Shown here piece after piece: positions 8,127 through 17,800 of a DNA stretch of 64,000 nucleotides. The notes beneath the pieces are model-generated. The model did not search any database. It saw nothing but the letters and a program-made list of their open reading frames with translations, and was not told where the DNA came from. Location: contig JAFSXU010000060.1 of NCBI GenBank assembly GCA_017443895.1, forward strand, positions 1 through 64,000. The letters run 5' to 3'. This DNA is from Clostridia bacterium (lineage in GTDB: Bacteria > Bacillota > Clostridia > UBA1381). The first letter of the stretch is position 1, and every line of letters begins with the position of its first letter. The translations under genes were made by a program, and so were the position numbers.

Positions 8127-10331
8127 TCATGACTTGTCAAGTATTCTGTTGCGAAATTTTCCGGGCTGTATTCCGCAGTGTTTTACGAAAGCTCTTGAAA
8201 AGGTTGTGGTGTTATCATAGCCAACCGCCTCCGCAACAGACTGTATGCTTCTTACAGGGTTTTCTCTGAAAAGCTGCACTGCCTGTTCAATCCTATAGGC
8301 AGTCAGATAATCCTTAAAGTTTTCACCCGTAAGCTGTTTAAACTGTTTGCTTATATATGACTGAGACATATTAAGAGCCTCAGACATAGAGGTCAAAGAA
8401 ATAGCTTTGTTATAGTTTTTATGTATGTATTCAAGCATTTCATGCTTAGATTGCTCCTTGCGTGTGGTTTTTACATTTTTGATATGATTGATTATCACGG
8501 TAATTATATCGCATACCTCATGTATAAGCTGCTCGGGTGTGCGGCAGTTTTTAATTCTATCATATATAATATTATCGTTAAAATCACCGTGTTCAGGACG
8601 GTGGGTAGTGTAGAGTATTTTTTGTATTGTAAAATAAAGCATTACCGTAAGCTGAATATACGAATCTTTTTCTATTGTTCTGTCGGATATGTTTCTCGTT
8701 ATAATTTCTTTTATAATCTCGCATACAGCGGTTCTGTCGCAGGATAGGGTCAGATTGATTATCAGATCTTCCTCCTGTGGCGAATACAGAGGGAAACTGT
8801 TGGTGTAAGGAATATCCTCAGGGGTCAGAACTATTGTATAATCGGAATTATCAATAAATCTCCGCTGTAAATCCATAGCTACAGAGAATGAGTTATACAA
8901 GTCATACAGATTTTCTGCAGGGCATCCGACGGTTCCTGTTATGCTCGTGCCAAGCTGTGAATATATTTGAGAAATCACGGTTATGAGCAGATTTCTTATA
9001 TCTGTATAGTTATGATAGGGAGCTATGAGTATAAATGTGTGTATGTCGTAATCAATCAGACGGCAATTACACAGATTTAAAAAAGTCTCATCTAAAATGC
9101 ATTTGGATGCAGAGTGGATTGCAAAAAGCTCGTCTGAATCAATGTGTTCTACCGGTGTACCCATGCCTTTTGAGCGCATAATGCATACAACTGCCGGGAA
9201 TTGGATATCACCAAGTTCCTTGTCATATATATGCTTCTGCACCTCGTCATACGAAACAGTTCTGTTCATAACATTTAGTAGGAACTGGTTGGTAAGAAGC
9301 GATTGATAATCGGTAATTGAAGATGAAAGTGCATTCTTTTCTGACACAAGTCCTTTAAACAGTGTTTCAATATGGCTAAACTCACTTGCTGAGTCGTCGT
9401 TTATCTGAGGAAGATTTTTCATCAGTGCCTTTACCGGTGCATATATATCTGTTATGCTCTTGCGTGAGGAATATATAACTATAAAAATAATAACACACAA
9501 AAACAGCCAAAACACAATCAGAAAGCTGTTGACACAAGCGTAGTAATAGAGGCGCTTTGCAATAAATGTGCATTGCACATCGCATATCCTGTGTGTTGAC
9601 TGGGATATACATACCTCTTTTGTGCTGAATTTCCCGGGAATTACGGTTGATTCGGGATTATTGACCGTTATACTCTCGGAATTAATATTAATAAGCATAG
9701 CACAGCTGTCCGGAAATTCGTTGGGAATATTGAGAAATTTGTCAGCGTTGTAAACAAATATGATGGGTATAGGCCTGCTTCCGCTGTTAATGCTTGATAT
9801 CATGATAAAATATCTGCCGGAATAGGGAGCATGATCCGTATTGGTTATTTTCATAAATGTGTAGGTCTTTTTTTTTGAAGTCATGTTGGTAAGACAGTCT
9901 TTCATCTGCTTTACATCAAGCCCATACATTGATGCAAAAAATGAAAGATTGTAGCTACCGGAGCTTGATGTTACCATATTCGCTGAAAGATTTGCCAACG
10001 CTACATTCTCCAAGGCATATTGCGATGAAACACAGCTTGCCTTGAGGTATCCAAAGGTTTGTAGCGCAGCGTAGTTAATATCGGCTTTATCCGTGCAGTA
10101 CACATAATTGCCTATTATATCCGAATCGCTAAGGACTGAGGACATATACATCGAATAGTCTATTGCAGAAATAATATTTTCCGCAGTAGCATCTGCAATT
10201 ATTAACGATTTGCTCTTGTAATTCCGTATTGAAGAAAAAAGGCACACAAAATACATAATCATTGCAAACAGAACTATGTAAAAGATGTAGGATCTCATCA
10301 GCCGTTTTGTTAAAAAATTATAATATCTCAT
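8127..10331 (-). CDS. membrane-bound AraC-family sensor-regulator (YesS/YtdP-like)
   Basis: A 734-residue transcription regulator. One membrane segment near residues 13-33 (FYIVLFAMIMYFVCLF) and another near 265-290 (FLIVFWLFLCVIIFIVIY) enclose an extracytoplasmic sensing domain; a GGDEF-like middle region follows, then a C-terminal AraC helix-turn-helix pair over the last 100 residues (TSMSEALNMSQSYISKQF ... VAEAVGYDNTTTFSRAF). Architecture and size match B. subtilis YesS and YtdP, which sit beside pectin-type CUT1 transporters. It is divergent from the GH43-permease operon, so that is its likely target, with a sugar as signal. The start follows GGAG and a strong promoter at 10383-10411. Confidence 0.88.
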   Translation of the reverse strand: MRYYNFLTKRLMRSYIFYIVLFAMIMYFVCLFSSIRNYKSKSLIIADATAENIISAIDYSMYMSSVLSDSDIIGNYVYCTDKADINYAALQTFGYLKASCVSSQYALENVALANLSANMVTSSSGSYNLSFFASMYGLDVKQMKDCLTNMTSKKKTYTFMKITNTDHAPYSGRYFIMISSINSGSRPIPIIFVYNADKFLNIPNEFPDSCAMLININSESITVNNPESTVIPGKFSTKEVCISQSTHRICDVQCTFIAKRLYYYACVNSFLIVFWLFLCVIIFIVIYSSRKSITDIYAPVKALMKNLPQINDDSASEFSHIETLFKGLVSEKNALSSSITDYQSLLTNQFLLNVMNRTVSYDEVQKHIYDKELGDIQFPAVVCIMRSKGMGTPVEHIDSDELFAIHSASKCILDETFLNLCNCRLIDYDIHTFILIAPYHNYTDIRNLLITVISQIYSQLGTSITGTVGCPAENLYDLYNSFSVAMDLQRRFIDNSDYTIVLTPEDIPYTNSFPLYSPQEEDLIINLTLSCDRTAVCEIIKEIITRNISDRTIEKDSYIQLTVMLYFTIQKILYTTHRPEHGDFNDNIIYDRIKNCRTPEQLIHEVCDIITVIINHIKNVKTTRKEQSKHEMLEYIHKNYNKAISLTSMSEALNMSQSYISKQFKQLTGENFKDYLTAYRIEQAVQLFRENPVRSIQSVAEAVGYDNTTTFSRAFVKHCGIQPGKFRNRILDKS

Positions 10332-10382
10332 AGCTTTTTCTCCGTTAAATAGTCAAGTTGAATATAAATATCCGCATAATAA

Positions 10383-10411
10383 ATTATAGCAACCCCCTAT
10401 ACTTTTGTCAA
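10383..10411 (-). promoter_or_regulatory. promoter of the AraC regulator
   Basis: On the minus strand TTGACA (10411-10406), 17-base spacer, TATAAT (10388-10383): both boxes are consensus. Confidence 0.78.
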
Positions 10412-10473
10412 CAATCAACTTTTGTGCATCAAATATGAACAAAAAACGATGCAAGATAAACAAATTTTGACGC

Positions 10474-10503
10474 TTGATTTCAAATAAAATTGTGTGTTAT
10501 ACT
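10474..10503 (+). promoter_or_regulatory. promoter of the GH43-ABC transporter operon
   Basis: TTGATT (10474-10479), 18-base spacer, TATACT (10498-10503), 36 bases before the start of GH43. The -35 box is weak, as expected of a promoter needing an AraC activator. Upstream, TGCATC and GATGCA form a loose inverted repeat (about 10425-10453) that could be part of an activator site. Confidence 0.55.
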
Positions 10504-10539
10504 CAATTTGTAAAAAAGTCACACATGGAGTTGTTTTAA

Positions 10540-11418
10540 ATGTTGAAGATTAGTGACATTCATTTGCGCGACCCATACATACTGCCGTATAACGGAATAT
10601 ATTATCTGTACGGAACGCGCGGAGAAAATGCAAGAGGGAAGTGTAGCGGTCTGGACGTTTATATGAGTGACAATCTTGTTGACTGGAGCGAGGCATATGA
10701 GGTATTTACAAAACCTGATGGCTTTTGGTCGGATATGGATTATTGGGCACCGGAGGTGCACATATATAAGGGGAGCTTTTATATGTTTGCAACCTTTAAG
10801 AGTGCAGAGAGAAGGCGTGGCACGCAGATACTAAAAGCTGACAGCCCAATGGGTCCGTTTCTTCCGATAAGTGAGTACCCACAGACTCCTCCGGGTTGGG
10901 AGTGTTTGGACGGAACATTTTATGTCAGTAAAAAAGGAACCCCTTATATGGTTTTCAGTCATGAGTGGAAGCAGATAACGGACGGAGAAATATGTGCGCT
11001 TAGGCTTTCTGAGGATTTGACGAGGGCGGTTGGCGAGCCGTTTGTACTGTTTTGCGGATCTTCTCCCGAATGGGCAGGAAATCAGAAATACTATGTTACG
11101 GACGGCCCGTTTATGTATCGCACAAAAAGCGACAGACTTATCATGATATGGTCGGGATTTACCGGCGGTGCAGAAAGAAAATATGTTGAATCGGTTGCGT
11201 ATTCGGATAATGGTGAAATAGATGGTGAGTGGAAACATGAGGAAACACTTCTGTTTGAGAACGACGGAGGGCACGGTATGATTTTTAAAAGCTTTACAAA
11301 TGAGGTGTGCTTTATAATGCATACCCCAAACCATAGTCCCGATGAAAGGCCTGTGATTATAAAGCTTAGGGAAACGGACAAGGGCCTGATGTGGGAAAAG
11401 GAGATAAGGGATGAGTAA
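10540..11418 (+). CDS. glycoside hydrolase family 43 enzyme
   Basis: A 292-residue five-bladed beta-propeller hydrolase of the arabinosidase/xylosidase type. Visible GH43 markers: RDPY with the base Asp11, WAPEV, LDGTF with Asp124 as probable pKa modulator, and TDGPF at Asp188, where most GH43 enzymes carry Glu (EGP) as general acid. Asp there is unusual and may mark a subfamily. No signal peptide, so it should act on imported oligosaccharides in the cytosol. It opens the operon and overlaps the first permease gene by 8 bases, so it is co-expressed with the transporter. GGAG lies 9 bases before the ATG. Confidence 0.85.
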   Translation: MLKISDIHLRDPYILPYNGIYYLYGTRGENARGKCSGLDVYMSDNLVDWSEAYEVFTKPDGFWSDMDYWAPEVHIYKGSFYMFATFKSAERRRGTQILKADSPMGPFLPISEYPQTPPGWECLDGTFYVSKKGTPYMVFSHEWKQITDGEICALRLSEDLTRAVGEPFVLFCGSSPEWAGNQKYYVTDGPFMYRTKSDRLIMIWSGFTGGAERKYVESVAYSDNGEIDGEWKHEETLLFENDGGHGMIFKSFTNEVCFIMHTPNHSPDERPVIIKLRETDKGLMWEKEIRDE

Positions 11419-12370
11419 AACAAGGACGCTAAGAAGGCTTACATCAGAGGAAAAGAAGTTAAAAAGGTACAAACTATGGCAGGGAATTAAACGAGATAAG
11501 CTGCTTTATATAATGCTTATTCCATTCGTATTGTACTACATATTATTTTTCTATATGCCAATGTTCGGACTGCAGCTTGCGTTTAAGGACTACAGTCCGT
11601 TGCGTGGTATAATCGGAAGTCAATGGGTGGGAATGAAGCATTTTGTGAATTTCTTTACCGGACCTTATGCGTGGAGAGTTATACGCAACACCTTCATGAT
11701 AAATATTTATGATTTGCTTATTAACTTCACAGCCACCATTGTAGTGGCTTTGATGCTTAACGAGGTCATAAACAAGCATATCAGGTCGGCTATCCAAACG
11801 GTTATATATATGCCACATTTTGTTTCGACGGTTGTTGCTGCAGGAATGGTAGTTTCACTGCTTTCGCCAAGCTCGGGTATTATAAATACCATACTTGTAA
11901 AGCTGGGTATGGAAAAGATTTATTTTCTCGCAGAGCCTAAATATTTCAGAGGCATATATACGGCAATGAACGGTTGGCAGTCGATAGGCTTCGGCACGAT
12001 TATTTACACTTCGGCAATATGTGCCATTGATGACAGCTTGTATGAGGCGGCGTCTATAGACGGAGCGGGAAGACTTCAGAAAATAATACATATAACGCTG
12101 CCGGGGATTGCTATGACAATAACTGTAATGCTGATTATGAAAATAGGTCATATGCTCAGCTCCAGTGCTGAGAGTGTTCTTTTGCTGTATCAGCCGATAA
12201 CCTACGAAACGGCGGATGTTATTAACACATATGTTTACCGAGAGGGACTTGAAAGTGCGAACTATTCATATTCAACAGCGGTAGGTTTGTTCAACGGTAT
12301 TGTATCGTTTATCTTGGTTATAGGAGCCAACAAGCTCTCGCACAAGGTAAATAACGCCGGATTATGGTAA
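11411..12370 (+). CDS. CUT1 ABC sugar transporter permease, LplB type
   Basis: A 319-residue inner-membrane protein with six likely membrane helices, beginning with YIMLIPFVLYYILFFYMPMF. The EAA loop that docks the ATPase is EAASIDGAGRLQKIIHITLP. This matches LplB/YtcO-like permeases for complex oligosaccharides. It pairs with the next gene as a heterodimer and with the lipoprotein at 13311-14852. No ATPase gene is present; such systems typically share an MsmX-like ATPase encoded elsewhere. The start overlaps the GH43 stop and is preceded by GGAG. Confidence 0.92.
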   Translation: MSKTRTLRRLTSEEKKLKRYKLWQGIKRDKLLYIMLIPFVLYYILFFYMPMFGLQLAFKDYSPLRGIIGSQWVGMKHFVNFFTGPYAWRVIRNTFMINIYDLLINFTATIVVALMLNEVINKHIRSAIQTVIYMPHFVSTVVAAGMVVSLLSPSSGIINTILVKLGMEKIYFLAEPKYFRGIYTAMNGWQSIGFGTIIYTSAICAIDDSLYEAASIDGAGRLQKIIHITLPGIAMTITVMLIMKIGHMLSSSAESVLLLYQPITYETADVINTYVYREGLESANYSYSTAVGLFNGIVSFILVIGANKLSHKVNNAGLW

Positions 12371-12390
12371 ATAGGGGGTGTCGTTTTGAA

Positions 12391-13263
12391 ATGAAAATGA
12401 GTAATAGCGAGAAAACAGCAAATATTGTGATTTACCTTATTATGTTTGTTATGGTATTGGTTGTACTGTATCCTATGTGGTACATATTGATAGCCTCATT
12501 CTCCGGAGCGGCTGAGGTATCTGCAGGAAATGTAATCCTGAAGGTACACGACTTTAACATGGGAGCATATAAACGGGTATTTGCAATGAACGGTATCGCA
12601 AAGGCATATTTCAATACAATATTCTATACAGTATTTGGAACGCTTTTGAGTATATCGCTTACGATACTTGGTGGCTATGCACTCTCGAAAAGCCGATTGT
12701 ACGGCAGGCGAGGTCTGTTGCTGTTTATAACCTTTACCATGTGGTTTAACGCAGGCATGATGCCTACATATCTTACATACCAAACGCTTAATCTTGTAAA
12801 CACACGCATGGGAATACTCTTGTGCGGTGCGGTTTCAACCTTTTATGTGATTATAATGCGAACCTGCTTTGAGGCAATTCCGGATTCTATGGAGGAGTCA
12901 GCAAAGCTGGACGGTGCGAATGATTTTCAGATTCTGTGCTCTGTCTATCTTCCGCTTGCAAAGCCTACAATTATGACTTTGGTGTTGTATTATATGGTAA
13001 GCAGATGGAATGGATATTTCTGGTCAATGATATTGTTAAAGGATGACAACCTTATACCGCTGCAGGTTGTGCTTAAAAAGCTTATAGTAACGATGAGCGG
13101 TTTATACGATAACGGAAGTACAAATGCAGATACTACTCAGACGTCGGCTGAAACAGTTGTCTATGCAACGATTGTAATAGCGGCGGCGCCCATGCTTTTG
13201 GTATACCCGTTTATACAGCGTTTCTTTGCTAAAGGCATAATGGTAGGCGCAGTAAAGGGTTGA
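12391..13263 (+). CDS. CUT1 ABC sugar transporter permease, YtcP type
   Basis: A 290-residue second permease with six membrane helices (IVIYLIMFVMVLVVLYPMWY first) and the EAA-type loop EESAKLDGANDFQILCSVY. The ATG at 12391 is chosen because GGGGGTG lies 12 bases upstream; an in-frame ATG at 12364 overlaps the previous stop but has no ribosome site and only adds nine polar residues. It forms the transport channel with the LplB-type partner. Confidence 0.9.
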   Translation: MKMSNSEKTANIVIYLIMFVMVLVVLYPMWYILIASFSGAAEVSAGNVILKVHDFNMGAYKRVFAMNGIAKAYFNTIFYTVFGTLLSISLTILGGYALSKSRLYGRRGLLLFITFTMWFNAGMMPTYLTYQTLNLVNTRMGILLCGAVSTFYVIIMRTCFEAIPDSMEESAKLDGANDFQILCSVYLPLAKPTIMTLVLYYMVSRWNGYFWSMILLKDDNLIPLQVVLKKLIVTMSGLYDNGSTNADTTQTSAETVVYATIVIAAAPMLLVYPFIQRFFAKGIMVGAVKG

Positions 13264-13310
13264 GCGGTAATATAAAAACAGATTATAAGAACATAAAGGA
13301 GCGAAAAATC

Positions 13311-14852
13311 ATGAAAAAAAGAGAAAAAATAATTTCAGGTATACTGTTGGCTGTAATGTCTGCAACTATGCTTTCCTCATGTGGCAGCTTGCACAAGAGT
13401 GGCGATGTTAAGGAATTAAGCCTTTATGCTGTGTCGCAGGATGTGGCATATGACCAGAATTTGCCGATATGGAAAAAAGCAGAGGAGCTTACGGGAATAC
13501 GCCTTATAAATACAGTATCAAGCTCGGTTACAGATGAAAATTCCGCTTTCGGCACAATGCTGCTCAGTAAAAAGCTTCCTGATATTATCAGAAGCAAAAA
13601 CAGAAAATTAAGAGATATGGCAAAGGATGACGGTCTTATTGCGTTGGATGAATATTTTGATATTGCACCCAATCTCAAAGCGTTTTTTGAAGCTTGTCCC
13701 GATGCGGTGGATGTTGCAACAGTAAATGACGGGCATATTTATTTTGTGCCGGGAACAACAACGGATCTTGATAAGCAGGATACCCCGTCAACAGGCTTCT
13801 TTATCAGAAAGGACTGGCTTGAAAAGCTGAATCTTGATATTCCTACTACCATAGAGGAGCTTCACAATGTGCTTTACGCCTTTAAGACGCAGGACCCCAA
13901 CGGAAACGGGACTGCTGACGAGATACCTTTCTTCCAGCGTGAAAAGTCTATAAATGTATTGCTTAACCTGTATTGTACATCAAAAGGCTTCATGAAGAGC
14001 GAGGACGGCAAGGATGTTGTATTTGGTGGCACAACCGACAACTACAGGAAGGCGATCAAGGAGTATTCAAAGTGGTATAAGGAAGGACTTATCGACAATG
14101 AGATATATACCCGTAACCAGGCAAGAGAACAGCTTCTCGGTCAAAATGTGGGCGGTTGTACGGCAGACTGGTTCTCATCAACGGGTAAGTTTAACGATTC
14201 CTATGCAGATATGGTAGAGGGACTTGATTTCTCACCCATACTCCCGCCACAAAATATAAACGGTGAAATCACATGGCCGGACACCCGTGGAGCCTTGCAC
14301 GGTATGGGCTGGGGCATATCAAAGGATTGCAACAAGGACGATATAGAGGACGCAGTGAAATATCTCGACTTCTGGATGAGTGAAGAGGGCTGCAAGCTTA
14401 TGGCATACGGTGTCGAGGGCATAAGCTACACTATTGGCAGTGATGGCAGCATCATATGGAGCGATGAGGCGCTTGCTTATGCGGACGGACTTCCGGGCTA
14501 CCGCCGTTCCATAGGCTTTATGGAAACCGGAACAGTGGGAATTATGGAGGCCGAAAAGGCAGGAATGAATGAGACTGCTCTGGAAGGCTATGATATGTAT
14601 GAGAGCATAGTAAAAAATACAAAGCTGCCTGATCTTAATTACACTGATGAGGAACAGGAAATATATAACAAGTACTATAACGACATCAATACATATGTAG
14701 GAGAACAGCAACAGAAATGGATTATGGGTAAGGGCGATATTGACTCCGAATGGGATTCATATATTTCGACCCTCAACTCAATGGGACTTGATGAACTGAA
14801 AAAGATAACACATGATGCTTATGTAAGGCGTCTTAAAAATATAGGCAAATAA
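13311..14852 (+). CDS. extracellular solute-binding lipoprotein (LplA type)
   Basis: A 513-residue sugar-binding lipoprotein of the CUT1 class. The signal peptide ends in the lipobox LSSC with Cys24 as lipidation site, so the protein sits on the outer face of the membrane. Later blocks typical of the family include TGFFIRKDWLEKLNL, DPNGNGTADEIPFF and WGISKDC. Start chosen at 13311 after AAGGAG; the frame opens 51 bases earlier without a site. It delivers an oligosaccharide to the two permeases upstream. The SLH protein gene begins 13 bases after its stop, the same pairing seen in reverse order at locus 2. Confidence 0.92.
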   Translation: MKKREKIISGILLAVMSATMLSSCGSLHKSGDVKELSLYAVSQDVAYDQNLPIWKKAEELTGIRLINTVSSSVTDENSAFGTMLLSKKLPDIIRSKNRKLRDMAKDDGLIALDEYFDIAPNLKAFFEACPDAVDVATVNDGHIYFVPGTTTDLDKQDTPSTGFFIRKDWLEKLNLDIPTTIEELHNVLYAFKTQDPNGNGTADEIPFFQREKSINVLLNLYCTSKGFMKSEDGKDVVFGGTTDNYRKAIKEYSKWYKEGLIDNEIYTRNQAREQLLGQNVGGCTADWFSSTGKFNDSYADMVEGLDFSPILPPQNINGEITWPDTRGALHGMGWGISKDCNKDDIEDAVKYLDFWMSEEGCKLMAYGVEGISYTIGSDGSIIWSDEALAYADGLPGYRRSIGFMETGTVGIMEAEKAGMNETALEGYDMYESIVKNTKLPDLNYTDEEQEIYNKYYNDINTYVGEQQQKWIMGKGDIDSEWDSYISTLNSMGLDELKKITHDAYVRRLKNIGK

Positions 14853-14865
14853 AAATGGAAACGGG

Positions 14866-17800
14866 ATGGAAATCAATATGATAAGTTATAAAAGATGCCT
14901 CAGCACTCTGCTTGCATCTTCAATACTCATATCCCTTTTTGCAATACCGTCCGTATCGGTTTGTGCAGCTGAAAGTATGCAGGCATACAGCGGTAACGGT
15001 GTTATAGAGGCTCAGGGAAGTATAAGCGGTGCGGCAAACAAAAATTATATAATGGCTGTGCGCAGTGACTCAGATGCTTCAATAACGGACGGTAATATAG
15101 ATGATATAATAATCGGGTGGGAACAGTCTGTAACGGATAATGACGGCGGTTTTTTGGCAGTAATCCCTATAGCGGCAGATATACCATCGGGATATTACAG
15201 AGTAGAGCTTACCCTTGCAGGAAGTGATGAGATAAACGCATCGTCAGACTGTTATTATATGAGCAGTGCTGACGCTGCGTCATTGCTACAACAGTTTAAG
15301 AATGCATCCGGCACAGGTGAAATAAACTCATTCATAGATACCAATGAAGAAATATTGAGTATAGATAAAAGTGCCATATATCAGGGACTTAAAGTAAAAT
15401 CCAAGGTATATGAAAAAATGCTGTATCAGAAAGGTATAAATAGATATACCGCTGTTTCGGATATTGCAAAAAGTTTTAATGAGAGCTGTATTCTCGAAAA
15501 GCTTGCCGAAGCTGACGGTGAAAATGAATATCTTAATGTGCTAAATAGCTATCAGACAAGTCTTGGAATAGATCTATCTGCACTTAATTCTTTTGACAGC
15601 CCAGTTAAGGTGGCTGAGATTCTTATGCTTACAGATTACAGTTCAAGACAGGCGCTTGAGGATAAACTGCCCGAGGCAATATGTGTTGCCTCATTTAATG
15701 CTTGCTCAAGATCGGATGCGGCGGAGCTTATAAGTAAGTACATTGCAAATCTGAATATATCCTCTGCTTATGGCTCTCTTGGCTCATCTGCAAGAGCGGA
15801 GCTTTACAAGAGCTTAGAAACGCACACAAGTTTCAAAAGCTATTTGGATATTTCTGCATTTATAAATAATCATATATCCTCCGCTTCCAAGGGAACAGTA
15901 AGCTCAGGCGGCGGCGGTACAGGTGGCAGTGTAAACACGAATTTTCAGGCATTGCCCCAAGATACCCAAGCTATACAGACTCCACAGCCCCAGACCGATA
16001 CGGAACAAGAGGGCTTTACAGATATGGATACTGCCGCATGGGCTATCCCGGCGGTTGATTATCTGGCGGCAAAGGGGATAGTGGCAGGAATAAGCCAGAG
16101 CAAGTTTGCCCCCAACAGAAACATAACCCGAGAGGAATTTACCGCACTTCTTATACGAGCTATAGGTATACCCGACAGCACAAAAGCACTTTCGTTTAAG
16201 GACACGGATAATGATGAATGGTATGCGCCGTATATTCGTGCGGCGTTAAGTGCCGGTATTGTAAACGGCATATCAGATACATGGTTTGGAGTAGGAGAGC
16301 CGATAACAAGGCAGGATATGGCTCTTATGCTAAGCAATGCCATAACATCGCAGAATATAGAGCTTGCCCAAAACGGTTCAGTGCCGGATTTCGCCGATAA
16401 GAATGCCATTTCCGATTATGCTGTGGAAGCAGTGGAAAGGCTTTGCTTATGCGGAATAATGAACGGTGTGAGCGATACTGAGTTTGCGCCGCATGCAAAT
16501 GCGACAAGGGCAATGGCGGCAAAGGTTTTATACTCTGTGCTTCTGCCAAAGACATCATCTGCGACAGTAAACGAGAATGTTGAGACGGCGGATTTTGCGC
16601 TCCAGGTGGGGTTGCTTGTGCCGGATTCTGAAAACAATCTCGTTCTTGCCGACAAGGTGACGCGTGCTGAGTTGGCAAGGATTATATGTGTTACAATGAA
16701 TTATGATACCGGAGTCGGCACGGGCACAGGATTTCCCGATATGAGTAGCCAAGATGCCTTGTTTCCTTATGCTGTAACGGCAGTATCTATAGGAATAATG
16801 GATGCGCCCGGCGGTGCGTTCAGACCAAATGAAGAGGTAAGCGTTTATGAGCTTGTAAACGCAATGATTGGGATTTTGGGCTATAACAATATCATGGACG
16901 AGGTAACAAAGGAAACCGTATGGCAAAAGGCAGCGGAGCTGGGGCTTATGAAAGGAGCTTCCCTAAAGCCGGATATGATTCTTACAAAGGGCGCAGCTGC
17001 AATTATCTGCTACAATGCGTTTAATACGGATATGGTTCTCTGGGATACCAACGGAGGTAACACATCATATACGACAAGTAAAGATGCAACGATCTTTACG
17101 GAATACTGGGATGCTAAGAAGTCAAAAGGAATAATAACCGAAAACAACAGGACGGGACTTTCGTGGAGCACTCATTATATGAACGATATGGTAGTAATAA
17201 ACGATATAGGATATGCCGTAGGGAATACTCATGCCGATGAGCTTCTGGGTTACTATGTTGAATATTACTATTCTGAGGAGGAAAACGAACTTATTTATGT
17301 AAGGCCCACATCGAGAAACAATACGATGCGGATAAAAGCTTCCGAACTTGATAAGTTCATGTCGGATTATACAATAAAGTATTTCAAAACTGAGGATTCA
17401 AGCAGGAGTACATCAGTAAGAGTTTCGCCGGAGGCTGATATAATATATAACGATTCATCATATTTTGAGTTTGAAAAGGACGGAGGATTTAGCGCACTCG
17501 TACCTAAAACAGGGTATATAGATCTTATAGATAACAATGCAGACGGCAGATACGATGTTGTAAAAATCTATGAATACAAAAACTATTTTGTCGGAGGTAT
17601 CAACAGAGAGGATAAACAGATACGGGATAAAATACGCAGCCGTCTTGTTGATTTGGACGAGAATGAAATTGACAGGCTGGAAATCAATATATGGAATGAA
17701 AATACTCAATCTGCTTTCCCGGGAGACTTTTCGGATATAAGCAAGGGTAACACCATATCCGTTTTTGCCGATAAAGACGGTAACGGAGTATATGCTGTTG

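Noticed and set aside
8127-10331. AraC regulator considered as a two-component sensor kinase
   Set aside because: No histidine-kinase H or ATP-binding boxes and no receiver domain; the C-terminus is an AraC DNA-binding domain.
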